Source: an uncultured Bacteroidota bacterium (GTDB lineage: Bacteria > Bacteroidota > Bacteroidia > Bacteroidales > P3). From it: a stretch of DNA of 64,000 bases. Positions 46,801-54,156 of this stretch are shown here, piece after piece. The notes beneath the pieces were generated by a model. That model did not search any database. It was not told the origin of the DNA and was given only the letters and a program-made list of their open reading frames with translations. Every line of letters starts with the position of its first letter. The stretch's first letter is position 1. The stretch spans positions 17,779 to 81,778 of the forward strand of contig CADAWR010000011.1 in NCBI GenBank assembly GCA_902791695.1, written 5' to 3'. The position numbers were made by a program, and so were the translations under genes.

Positions 46801-46934
46801 GCGGTGCCTACAGCGTATGGCCCCGCAACGAGTCGCTGATGCGCAAGGGAGAGATTACAGTAACCATAGGCGAACGCTGCCACGCGGACAGCCACGAGGC
46901 ACGGGCGTTATTCAGAAGGGAGCTGGAGGGATGA
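43869..46934 (+). CDS. MMPL/RND-type lipid exporter fused to a PlsC-like acyltransferase
   Basis: The 1021-residue inner-membrane protein has two MMPL halves of about six helices each (first helix near 16-35, GIGSVLVGIAVNYPLHYLEH near 320, second half from GYVVFGLMVAVTIVLGYFST). A cytoplasmic acyltransferase domain follows from about residue 870, with NHASHLD (H-x4-D) and VMVFPEGTRTHD. It probably exports the aryl polyene lipid and acylates it. The loop between the halves (near 410-437) is encoded by an 11-bp-periodic palindromic repeat inserted in frame. Confidence 0.9.
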   Translation: MTKLLLRLHDYLVRHRILAVILLFVMLAVGAVLALQLHYQENIADFLPRTAENARQASIYNALGDQGQITVIFRPSQDAGEEEVMDAIDAFADTFTELPVQAHADESDAMQAIEDVRSHIALYLTPADYRRIDSLLAEPDYIATQLASVKQTLSMPLPPMATDMIAADPLGLFSPALSRLQALSPSSRYRMVDDYIFDNDGNGYAFITSPYSSSDTRNNERLAKAIDAAIDSVQHANGGTVTISAVGAPLIAVTNATQIKHDSLLAIILAVVLIAIILWRTMGRKRNVLWMGFSVAAGWLFALAVIAIFKTEISIIVVGIGSVLVGIAVNYPLHYLEHLKHHPDRRETLREMVEPLVTGNITTVAAFACLVFVKAEAMRDLGLFASLMLVGTIGFTMVFLPLWAKTGASPTPLRSPSDQKPLNNRRTVGAGTERVRSGYVVFGLMVAVTIVLGYFSTKVEFDADLHNINYMTAQQQEDLDLLAGSMEEGNLTYVVAEGSTLEEALQRNDSLQLDGVASLMPSLRRQQEALTNWEALMAAHPTLATDVQREARKAGFSEGAFTPFTDRLEAEYTPEECSLDGPLGHLAANYILTSDTGVSVVNFVHGASEAPTVGHTFAFTQADVGSGLVSALNNDFNYILYVCSFVVFAFLWLALGRLELAILAFLPMAMGWLWILGIMALLGIKFNIVNIILATFIFGQGDDYTIFITEGLLYEYRTGQKRLKEYRHSVIISAALMFVGIGTLIVAKHPAMRSLAEVAMIGMGCVVLMACVVPPIVFRWLTTRHGVRRETPLTIGRILMTVVPLTVFILFALVVATPVTLLMWIAPAKRRKKRDAYHRFICGVARLGARLLPEVKFRTENPHGEDFGKPAVIVANHASHLDLLCILMLHPKIVILTKNWVWRNPIYAHIIRYAEFLPAEEGYEQLLPRLRDLTGRGYSVMVFPEGTRTHDGLVGRFHKGAFLLADELGLEVMPVFIRGAYSVWPRNESLMRKGEITVTIGERCHADSHEARALFRRELEG
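45095..45186. repeat. 11-bp-periodic repeat element, copy 4, inside a coding sequence
   Basis: The units are the reverse complement of the intergenic copies: AACCGTTAAAC, AACCGTAGAAC, AGTCGGAGCGG, then GTACGGAGCGG twice. It begins with the arm CTCCGTAGTCCCTCCGAC. It is translated in frame as the interdomain loop of the MMPL protein. Confidence 0.85.
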
Positions 46935-48331
46935 AGAGAGTGTGCATAATGGGAGGAGGACTCGGAGGCCTGATGACCGGCGCGCTGCTGGCCAAGGAGG
47001 GCTACCGCGTGACGGTGCTGGAGAAGAACCGTATAATAGGCGGCGGCTTGCAGAGCTTCCGGCGAGGAAAATACCTGTTCGATACCGGCATGCATATTTT
47101 CGGCGGCATGGGACCTGACGGTCAGATACGGCTCATCTGCCGCTATCTGGGCATCGAGGAGCGTGTGAAGACCGCGCCGAGGCGCGTTGTGGTGACAGAT
47201 GCCTGCGATTCGTACCCCGAGGCATACACTGAGAAGATACATGCACTGACCGAACAGGAACCACTGTACAGACTGAAACCTAGCGAAGTGGAATACAGGC
47301 TGACGGACTTGAGCTTGACGGCCAAAGAGCTTGTTGAGCAGACAGCGCGCAGCGCAGAAGAGCTGAGACTGTTGGCTTATCCGTCGCTGCTGTATGGCGG
47401 TCGCGAAGACAGTCCCGCATTCCTGCACGCACTGATAAGCTGTGCGCATCAGCAGGGCACATACACCTTTACCGACGGCAGCGTGCATTTTGCCGAACTG
47501 TTGGCGGAAGTGATTGAGAACGCGGGCGGAGAAGTAAGGAGCGGCGAGACAGTAACCGGCATAGAGACCAGCGGCCGACAGGTGAGTGCTGTGCATACAG
47601 ACAAGGGCACATACACGGCCGACCTCTACGTGAACGACATGCCTGTGAGCAAGCTACTGGAGCTGACGCCTGCGGGAGCTTTTACACCGGCATTCCGCAG
47701 CCGTATAGGAGCCGTGCCCTACACGATGTCGGCGATGAGCGTGTTCATTGGGCTTAAACCCCGCAGCATGCGATATGACGGAGAAGCATGGTTTGCGATG
47801 CAAGACAGCTGCGAGCTCTGGAGCATGGACGAATGCGCCGAAGAGGCATGGCCGCAAGCGATGTTCGCTCTACCCTCGGAAGACAGTGACAATCCCGGCT
47901 TTGCGGCCACCATAACCGCAGTGTGCCCCATGAATTACGACTACGTGAAGCGTTGGGAGCAAAGCGTGACAGGGCAAAGACCGAAGGAATACTACCGCTG
48001 GAAAGAGCGCATGATGCATCAGGCAATAGATGTGATATGTGAGAAGTTAGGCGCAAGTCGCGAAATGATGGCATACATGGATGCCGGAACACCGCTGACG
48101 ATAAGGGACTACTACGGTACGCCGCGCGGAGCAATGTACGGAATGCACCGCAGCAGCAGCAACCCTCTGCAGTCGTCGCTCTCCACACGCACACGCCTGA
48201 CGAACCTGTACCTCACTGGCCAGGACGTGAACTTCCACGGCTTGATAGGCACGTCGCTAACGGCCATTCTCACGGCCGAGGCCATTGTGGGGCACAATAC
48301 CATTGTGAACAAAATAAACGATACGATATGA
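46931..48331 (+). CDS. FAD-dependent oxidoreductase of the phytoene desaturase/CrtI type
   Basis: A 466-residue protein with the N-terminal dinucleotide motif CIMGGGLGGLMTGALLAKEG and the acidic strand end VLEKNRIIGGG. The C-terminal FAD motif is NLYLTGQDVNFHGLIGTSLT. Such NAD(P)/FAD oxidoreductases recur in flexirubin and aryl polyene clusters and may desaturate or isomerise the chain or oxidise the ring. The start at 46931 overlaps the exporter's stop by 4 bp; the longer upstream frame is antisense-type noise. Confidence 0.9.
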   Translation: MKRVCIMGGGLGGLMTGALLAKEGYRVTVLEKNRIIGGGLQSFRRGKYLFDTGMHIFGGMGPDGQIRLICRYLGIEERVKTAPRRVVVTDACDSYPEAYTEKIHALTEQEPLYRLKPSEVEYRLTDLSLTAKELVEQTARSAEELRLLAYPSLLYGGREDSPAFLHALISCAHQQGTYTFTDGSVHFAELLAEVIENAGGEVRSGETVTGIETSGRQVSAVHTDKGTYTADLYVNDMPVSKLLELTPAGAFTPAFRSRIGAVPYTMSAMSVFIGLKPRSMRYDGEAWFAMQDSCELWSMDECAEEAWPQAMFALPSEDSDNPGFAATITAVCPMNYDYVKRWEQSVTGQRPKEYYRWKERMMHQAIDVICEKLGASREMMAYMDAGTPLTIRDYYGTPRGAMYGMHRSSSNPLQSSLSTRTRLTNLYLTGQDVNFHGLIGTSLTAILTAEAIVGHNTIVNKINDTI

Positions 48332-49629
48332 AAACAATAAAGATGAAGCTAATCTACCCGAAATGGAAGAAACTGCCGGGACAGACAACATTCAACCTGC
48401 CACCGCACGGTCCCGTGGCTTATGCCGCCACGTTGCCGGAATGGGTGGATATAGACTTTGTGGATGAGAATGTCGAGGAGATTAACTTCGACGACCCATG
48501 CGACATAGTGTCGCTCTCCACAATGCTATCGACGCAGGTGAAGCGGGCATGGGAGATTGCCGCCGAATACCATAAGCGAGGCAAGACTGTGCTCGCCGGA
48601 GGCATCAGTGCTATGCTACATGCCGAGGAGTTCGTCAACCATGTGGACAGCCTTTTCCTCGGCGAGAGCGAAGGCCGTTCGGAGCAGGTGTTGCTCGACT
48701 GGAAAGAAGGTAAGCTGAAGAAGGTGTACAACTTCCTTGGCAAACAGCCTCCGATAGAGAGCGTCGGCCCCTGCCGTCGCGACCTCTACAAGCGCGAGCT
48801 CTACAACCACAAGGGGGTGCAGATGGTCGACCTCTTCCACGCCTCACGCGGCTGCCGCTTCTCGTGCTACCCATGCGCGGTAAGCTACCTTGGAGGCCGC
48901 AAGTTCCGCCCACGGCCGATAGACAAGGTGGTCGAGGATATGGCGGCCATAGATAACAACCGGCTCTTCATCGTAGACAATTCGCTGGCACAGGACAAAG
49001 AGTGGGAGAAAGAGCTGTTCCGCGCCATTGCGCCGCTGAAGAAGAAATGGATAAGCCACACCATAGAGGACGACCCCGAGGTGCTGGACCTTGCCGGAAA
49101 GGCCGGCGCATGGTATGTGTACCAGGCGGTATATGATACTTCTGATTACATCAAGGAGCGCGTGAAGCGCTATCACGACAACGGCATCGGCGTGGAGGGC
49201 ACCATACTGTTGGGGTTGGACAACCAGACAGTGGACGACTGCAAACGGCTGGTGGATTTCCTCGGAGAGATAGACCTTGATCTGGCCGAGTTCACTATCA
49301 TGACGCCCTTCCCCCATACCAAAGCCTACGACGACTACCTGCGGCAGGGACGCATATTCGACTTCGACTGGAACCACTACAACGCCGGTCAGGTGGTCTT
49401 CAAACCCGCAAAGATGACGCCTGACGAACTGCAGGATGTCTACGACTACGCCTGGAAGAGCTTCTATGCCAGCGAGACGCAGGAGTCTAAGATGTTCCGC
49501 CTGTTCTGCAACGTAGCCTTGCGCGAGATGAACGAGGGCACCTACCGTCCCCGCAACCGCGCACTGGCCAACAAGAGCTTCGGCAAAGATGTGGACCGCA
49601 GCATAAAGACGCACCAAAACAGCTATTAG
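48328..49629 (+). CDS. Radical SAM protein with B12-binding-like N-domain
   Basis: A 433-residue protein. Residues 1-130 look like a cobalamin-binding Rossmann fold, without the DxHxxG lower-ligand motif. The radical SAM cluster site is SRGCRFSCYPC near residue 175 (Cys-x3-Cys-x2-Cys). A C-terminal helical region follows (MTPDELQDVYDYAWKSFYAS). Members of this group often C-methylate or rearrange hydrophobic substrates; aryl-ring C-methylation, known for flexirubins, is a reasonable guess. It overlaps the oxidoreductase gene by 4 bp. Confidence 0.85.
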   Translation: MKTIKMKLIYPKWKKLPGQTTFNLPPHGPVAYAATLPEWVDIDFVDENVEEINFDDPCDIVSLSTMLSTQVKRAWEIAAEYHKRGKTVLAGGISAMLHAEEFVNHVDSLFLGESEGRSEQVLLDWKEGKLKKVYNFLGKQPPIESVGPCRRDLYKRELYNHKGVQMVDLFHASRGCRFSCYPCAVSYLGGRKFRPRPIDKVVEDMAAIDNNRLFIVDNSLAQDKEWEKELFRAIAPLKKKWISHTIEDDPEVLDLAGKAGAWYVYQAVYDTSDYIKERVKRYHDNGIGVEGTILLGLDNQTVDDCKRLVDFLGEIDLDLAEFTIMTPFPHTKAYDDYLRQGRIFDFDWNHYNAGQVVFKPAKMTPDELQDVYDYAWKSFYASETQESKMFRLFCNVALREMNEGTYRPRNRALANKSFGKDVDRSIKTHQNSY

Positions 49630-49631
49630 AG

Positions 49632-49991
49632 ATGAAAGTATCGGAAACATATTATGACGAGCAGTTCCCTTTCCGCGGACAGTGGGACATGGAGTCGCTC
49701 TGCGGTCTAAAGATACGCAAGGTGGATGGCCGCACATATGTCATTGTCACGGAACTGTATCAGGAAAACCCCGGCACATCGGTAACCTATGCCGGACAGT
49801 CGCTCCGCGACCAGATATGCGAAGCGAAAGGACTCAAGCCTGAAGAAATTGTATATCTGGAATGCAACCCCAATACCAACTCGAAGCTGTCGTTCTACGA
49901 CGAAGAGTACTTCGAGGTAGACTTCAACGCCGACCAGCAGCACCGCTACCGCCAGCTGACCACCGACGAGGTGAAACATATCATAGGCTGA
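49632..49991 (+). CDS. Hypothetical protein in the pigment cluster
   Basis: I do not recognise the 119-residue product. It has no signal peptide or membrane segment, is acidic, and its C-terminal half (EEIVYLECNPNTNSKLSFYD, EEYFEVDFNADQQHRYRQLT) suggests a small alpha/beta protein. It sits between the radical SAM gene (2 bp gap) and the hydrolase (1 bp overlap), so it is surely co-translated with them and may serve the same modification step. Confidence 0.6.
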   Translation: MKVSETYYDEQFPFRGQWDMESLCGLKIRKVDGRTYVIVTELYQENPGTSVTYAGQSLRDQICEAKGLKPEEIVYLECNPNTNSKLSFYDEEYFEVDFNADQQHRYRQLTTDEVKHIIG

Positions 49992-50806
49992 TGAAGCGAG
50001 TATTGACCATAATATGTGCGCTGCTGCTGTATGCTGGAATACAAGGGCAAACGATAGTGCACCTTTCAGGCACCACAGCCACGCTGGAATGCTACAATGC
50101 AGAGCACCCTGTAGCCGCTGTCGTTGTCTGTCCGGGAGGCAGCTACAGCTGGCTCGACTACAAGGTGGAAGGTGTAGAGGTGGCGCAGTGGCTTCAGGCA
50201 CATGGCATCTCAGCCTATGTGCTACGCTACCGTGTGCAAGGCTGGTGGGCTTGGGCCACACATTACCGCCTCATATTCCGCGGTAACCGCTATCCCGATC
50301 CACTCCGCGACGCCGAAGCGGCCATCGACTGGCTCACCGCCAATGCCGACAGCCTAGGGATACCCACAGAAGGCATAGGCATCATGGGATTCTCTGCGGG
50401 TGGCCATCTGGCCATGTTGAGCACCTATACGCGCCAGCCCGCCTTCGTGGCACCAATATACCCCGTTGTCACCATGCGGCAGGAATGCTGTCACACGCGC
50501 TCGCGCCGTGCCCTACTGGGCGAATATGGCCGCTGCAACCAAGTGATGCGCGATTCCCTGTCGCTCGAAGAGCATGTGCGACCCGACTGTCCGCCGGTGT
50601 TCCTCGTCAACTGCGTCGACGACCCCATCGTAGACTACCGCAACTCCGTGATTCTCGACAGCGCCCTCACGGCGAACAACGTGCCGCACCGCTACATTCA
50701 GTACCAAACTGGCGGCCACGGCTTCGGCATGAGCGACACTCGCGGCAGCGCCGAATGCCGTCCTTGGAAAGAAGAATTCCTCAAATGGCTAAAAACAGTA
50801 TTATGA
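49991..50806 (+). CDS. Exported alpha/beta hydrolase (esterase/lipase type)
   Basis: A 271-residue hydrolase with signal peptide MKRVLTIICALLLYAGIQGQ. The nucleophile elbow GFSAGGHLAM, the acid in LVNCVDDPIVDYRNS and the His in QTGGHGFGMSD make up a complete triad, as in BD-FAE/acetyl-esterase proteins. In the cluster it may trim the lipidated polyene in the periplasm or outer membrane. The ATG at 49991 overlaps the previous TGA; its end overlaps the ligase start as ATGA. Confidence 0.87.
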   Translation: MKRVLTIICALLLYAGIQGQTIVHLSGTTATLECYNAEHPVAAVVVCPGGSYSWLDYKVEGVEVAQWLQAHGISAYVLRYRVQGWWAWATHYRLIFRGNRYPDPLRDAEAAIDWLTANADSLGIPTEGIGIMGFSAGGHLAMLSTYTRQPAFVAPIYPVVTMRQECCHTRSRRALLGEYGRCNQVMRDSLSLEEHVRPDCPPVFLVNCVDDPIVDYRNSVILDSALTANNVPHRYIQYQTGGHGFGMSDTRGSAECRPWKEEFLKWLKTVL

Positions 50807-52095
50807 AAGATATAGAATACAGCACCCCCGAAGAGATAAAAGCCTTTCAAGAACAAAAACTAAACGAGGCGCTAACGTACTTGGAGGCTCATTCGCCCTA
50901 TTACCAGCGAATGTTCGCCTCCTATGCTATCGACATCAAAAAGATTCAACACTTGGAAGATCTGGTGAAGATTCCCTTCACCGAAAAGAAAGACCTGCAG
51001 CTCTTCAACGACGACTTCCTCTGCTGCCCGCGCGAGAAGGTTATCGATTACATCACCACAAGTGGTACACTCGGCGACCCCGTCACCTTCGGATGCACTG
51101 AAAAAGACCTGCAGCGACTGGCCTATAACGAGAAGAAGAGCTTCGAGTGCGCCGGTCTGAAGCCCGGCAACATCGTGCAGCTGATGACCACCATGGACAA
51201 GCGCTTCATGGCAGGACTGGCCTACTTCCTCGGTATCCGCGAGATGGGAGCATCCATAATCCGCGTCGGCAACGGAATTCCCGAACTGCAGTGGGACACC
51301 ATCCGCCGCATCCACCCCGACACCATCATGTGCGTGCCGTCGTTTATCCTCAAACTCATAGACTACGCCGAGCAGCACGGAATCGACTACCGCAACTCGT
51401 CCATACGCCGCATCATAGGCATTGGCGAAGGCCTTCGCGAACAGGACTTCAGCCTCAACCTCCTCGGTCGCCGCATCAAGGAAAAATGGGATATCGATCT
51501 CTTTGCCACCTACTCCTCCACCGAGATGGGAGCCACCTTCAGCGAATGTCCCTACGGCTGTGGCGGCCACGTACACCCCGAGCTCATCATCGTCGAGATT
51601 ATCGGTGACGACGACCTGCCCGTCCCCGACGGCCAGCCGGGCGAGATAGTGGTCACAACCCTCGGCGTCGAAGGAATGCCGCTGTTGCGTTTTCGCACAG
51701 GCGATATCGCCTCCAAGATTACCAACCGCTGCCAGTGCGGCCGCTACAGTTATCGTCTCACGCCACTCATCGGCCGAAAGAACAATATGATAAAACTCAA
51801 GGGCACTACCCTCTACCCTCCGGCCATCAACGACGTGCTCGACAACACCGACTATGTAGCCAACTACGTCATCGAGGTCTCCACCAACAATGCCGGTACC
51901 GACGACGTCAAAGTCAAGATTGGCCTCCGCAAAGGCTTCAACGACAGTGTCGTCAAGGAGCTCAAGGATTCTTTCCGCTCTCGTATCCGCGTAGCCCCGG
52001 AGGTAGAAGTGCTGCCTGTCGAGGAAATACAGCGCATCAACTTCCCCGCCAAAAGCCGCAAACCCATTAAATTCATCGACCTACGCAAAAAATAG
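50803..52095 (+). CDS. Phenylacetate-CoA-ligase-like (PaaK) adenylating enzyme
   Basis: Probably activates p-coumarate or a related aryl acid as adenylate and then thioester. The 430 residues include ITTSGTLGDPVTFG (phosphate loop), LFATYSSTEMGATFSECPYG (adenine side), RFRTGDIASKI (hinge Asp) and LIGRKNNMIKLKGTTLYPPA (C-terminal Lys region). The cysteine pair in NRCQCGRYS is usual in PaaK-like enzymes. The start is at 50803 for the ATGA coupling; an ATG at 50785 is also in frame. Confidence 0.9.
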   Translation: MKDIEYSTPEEIKAFQEQKLNEALTYLEAHSPYYQRMFASYAIDIKKIQHLEDLVKIPFTEKKDLQLFNDDFLCCPREKVIDYITTSGTLGDPVTFGCTEKDLQRLAYNEKKSFECAGLKPGNIVQLMTTMDKRFMAGLAYFLGIREMGASIIRVGNGIPELQWDTIRRIHPDTIMCVPSFILKLIDYAEQHGIDYRNSSIRRIIGIGEGLREQDFSLNLLGRRIKEKWDIDLFATYSSTEMGATFSECPYGCGGHVHPELIIVEIIGDDDLPVPDGQPGEIVVTTLGVEGMPLLRFRTGDIASKITNRCQCGRYSYRLTPLIGRKNNMIKLKGTTLYPPAINDVLDNTDYVANYVIEVSTNNAGTDDVKVKIGLRKGFNDSVVKELKDSFRSRIRVAPEVEVLPVEEIQRINFPAKSRKPIKFIDLRKK

Positions 52096-52096
52096 T

Positions 52097-53188
52097 ATGT
52101 ACGACTCCATCCGCCCTTTGAACGACAGCGAGCTCCCCGAAGCAATACGTCAGATTACTGCTTCACCGCTGTTTGTCCCCATAGCCCATTTCCTATATCC
52201 CAATGAGGAACCAGCTGCCGTGGTCGAACGCCTATGTGCACTGAAGGACATTCACACCATGCAAGACACCGTGATGCGTGCCGCCATCGACCGCATTCTG
52301 TCGCAGACTGTGACCGACTTCACTCACAGCGGCACCGACATGCTGCTCCCCAGCCGCCCTTACCTCTTCATATCCAATCACCGTGACATAACTCTCGATG
52401 CATTCCTCCTGCAATACCTTCTCTTTGAATACAACGACCTCTACATTACCTTTGGTGCCAACCTCATGCAGGACCCAATCATCACCCTCATCGGACGAGC
52501 CAACCGCATGTTCCGTGTAGAGCGCGGCGGCACCCCCAAGGAGTTCTACCGCAACATGTTGCAGGTCTCGCAATACATCCGGCAGGTAATCATCGGCGAC
52601 CAACATTCAGTATGGATTGCCCAGCGTAACGGGCGCACAAAAGATGGGCTCGACCGCACCGAGGTGTCACTCCTCAAAATGCTAGCCCTCAGTGGACGCG
52701 CCACACGCGAAGCTCCGCTTTCTCCTCTCAAGGCGCTCAACATAGTGCCTGTCTCCATCAGCTACGAATGGGAACCATGCGACCTGCTTAAAGCCCACGA
52801 ACTGCACATGCGCTCACTCGGTCCATATCGCAAAGCCCATGGCGAAGATATGAACAGCGTGCTCACCGGCATTATGCAACCCAAAGGACATGTGCACCTC
52901 AGCGTCACCGCGCCCATCACCGACGAGGAGATTGACCGCTGCTCGGCTACCGACAGCCCCTTCGAGAACCTCGCCGCCCTCATCGACCGCCGCATCATAG
53001 GCGCCTACCGTCTGCACCCCACCAACTTCGCAGCCTACGATATCAAGCTACGCAGCACCCATTTCTCCGACCACTACTCACCCACCCTGCGCGAACAATT
53101 CCAAGCACGCCTTGCGAGTGTACCGCATGCCGAACAGGCTATCCTTCTGGACATCTATGCCCATCCCGTGAAACAAATATACAGATAA
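52097..53188 (+). CDS. 1-acyl-glycerol-3-phosphate-acyltransferase-like protein
   Basis: A 363-residue PlsC-superfamily acyltransferase. The core reads LFISNHRDITLDAFLLQYLL, with the catalytic His and Asp of this subgroup, and later VWIAQRNGRTKDGLDRTEVS in place of FPEGTR. It has no clear membrane helix. It is the last gene of the cluster, 1 bp after the ligase, and ends before a terminator. With the acyltransferases at 36120 and in the MMPL fusion, the cluster has three acyl-transfer functions. Confidence 0.87.
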   Translation: MYDSIRPLNDSELPEAIRQITASPLFVPIAHFLYPNEEPAAVVERLCALKDIHTMQDTVMRAAIDRILSQTVTDFTHSGTDMLLPSRPYLFISNHRDITLDAFLLQYLLFEYNDLYITFGANLMQDPIITLIGRANRMFRVERGGTPKEFYRNMLQVSQYIRQVIIGDQHSVWIAQRNGRTKDGLDRTEVSLLKMLALSGRATREAPLSPLKALNIVPVSISYEWEPCDLLKAHELHMRSLGPYRKAHGEDMNSVLTGIMQPKGHVHLSVTAPITDEEIDRCSATDSPFENLAALIDRRIIGAYRLHPTNFAAYDIKLRSTHFSDHYSPTLREQFQARLASVPHAEQAILLDIYAHPVKQIYR

Positions 53189-53189
53189 A

Positions 53190-53214
53190 AAAAGGAGCCA
53201 CACAGGCTCCTTTT
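53190..53214 (+). terminator. Intrinsic terminator of the pigment cluster
   Basis: Stem AAAAGGAGCC / GGCTCCTTTT with a five-base loop follows the last stop codon within 2 bp. Confidence 0.88.
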
Positions 53215-53220
53215 CTTAAG

Positions 53221-53307
53221 CGGAGAGACAGGGATTCGAACCCTGGGACCAGCAAGCTGGTCAACGGTTTTCGAGACCGCCCCGATCGACCACTCCGGCA
53301 TCTCTCC
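53221..53307 (-). tRNA. tRNA-Ser (anticodon CGA)
   Basis: On the reverse strand the 87-nt molecule has acceptor GGAGAGA / TCTCTCC, anticodon stem GCGGT / ACCGT with loop CTCGAAA (anticodon CGA), a long variable arm (GACCAGCTTGCTGGTC) and T loop GGTTCGAATCC. The discriminator is G. The long arm is typical of serine tRNA. Confidence 0.96.
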
Positions 53308-53367
53308 TCGGGTTTTGAGGGTGCAAAAGTACTAACTTTTCGCGATATGGCCAAATTTATTTTCTAA

Positions 53368-54156
53368 TCACCTCACTTCCACCCGCATCGAGTCCTCGGC
53401 CACCACAGTGTTGGGGAACTCGGACATGGCCTGCTGGAGTAATATCTCGGGTTCGCGGTAACGGGCACTGATATGCGTCAAGAGCAATTGTCCAACCTCC
53501 GCCAGACGCGCCAGACGCCCCGCCTGACTCGCGGTGAGGTGACATCGCGTCTCCGCCAGCTCGGCCAAATCATCTGCAAAAGTGCACTCCAGACACAGCA
53601 GGTCGGAACCTTTGATAAACGGCAGAATAGACTCAGTGTATGCCGTATCGCAGCAGTAGCTGTACACTTTCGGAGTGTTGCTGCCACGCGGAACCTCGGT
53701 GATACGAAAGCCGTAGGTGGGCACCGAATGCACCAGCGGGAAAGCATCCACGGTGAGGCGCTTGCCTTCGAACACACGCTGCATACCCTCCTCAAAGTCC
53801 ATCTCACGCCACTCTATCGGGAACTCCACGTGATTGCCCGTCAGCTCGAAGGTAGTCTCAATCACCTCTTTGGCACCCTTAGGTGCCACGATGGTCATTG
53901 GCTCCGTACGCCCGCAGAGGTGCATGGTACTCAGCAGACCCGGCAATCCGAAGAAGTGGTCACCGTGCAGGTGCGAGATAATCACCGTACCGAGGCTCTG
54001 CAGCTTAAGATGGTTGTAGCGTATGCGGTCCTGCGTACCTTCGGCGCAGTCGATGAGCAGCTTAAAGCCCCCCACATTGAGCACCTGTGCCGCACAGCGC
54101 CGCACACCCGTAGGTAACGCCGCCCCCGACCCGAGTATTGTCACAAATACATTCAT
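53368..54156 (-). CDS. rnz: Ribonuclease Z (tRNA 3' processing)
   Basis: Zinc-dependent metallo-beta-lactamase-fold endonuclease that matures tRNA 3' ends. The 262 residues are a little shorter than usual (about 300). Motifs: ILGSGAALPTGVRRCAAQVL at the start, metal site ISHLHGDHFFGLPG, YSYCCDTAYTESILPFIKGS (Asp), LECTFADD and LLLTHISARYREPE (His). It is near tRNA-Ser, which has no encoded CCA, fitting its role. It directly abuts the stop of the symporter gene. Confidence 0.92.
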   Translation of the reverse strand: MNVFVTILGSGAALPTGVRRCAAQVLNVGGFKLLIDCAEGTQDRIRYNHLKLQSLGTVIISHLHGDHFFGLPGLLSTMHLCGRTEPMTIVAPKGAKEVIETTFELTGNHVEFPIEWREMDFEEGMQRVFEGKRLTVDAFPLVHSVPTYGFRITEVPRGSNTPKVYSYCCDTAYTESILPFIKGSDLLCLECTFADDLAELAETRCHLTASQAGRLARLAEVGQLLLTHISARYREPEILLQQAMSEFPNTVVAEDSMRVEVR

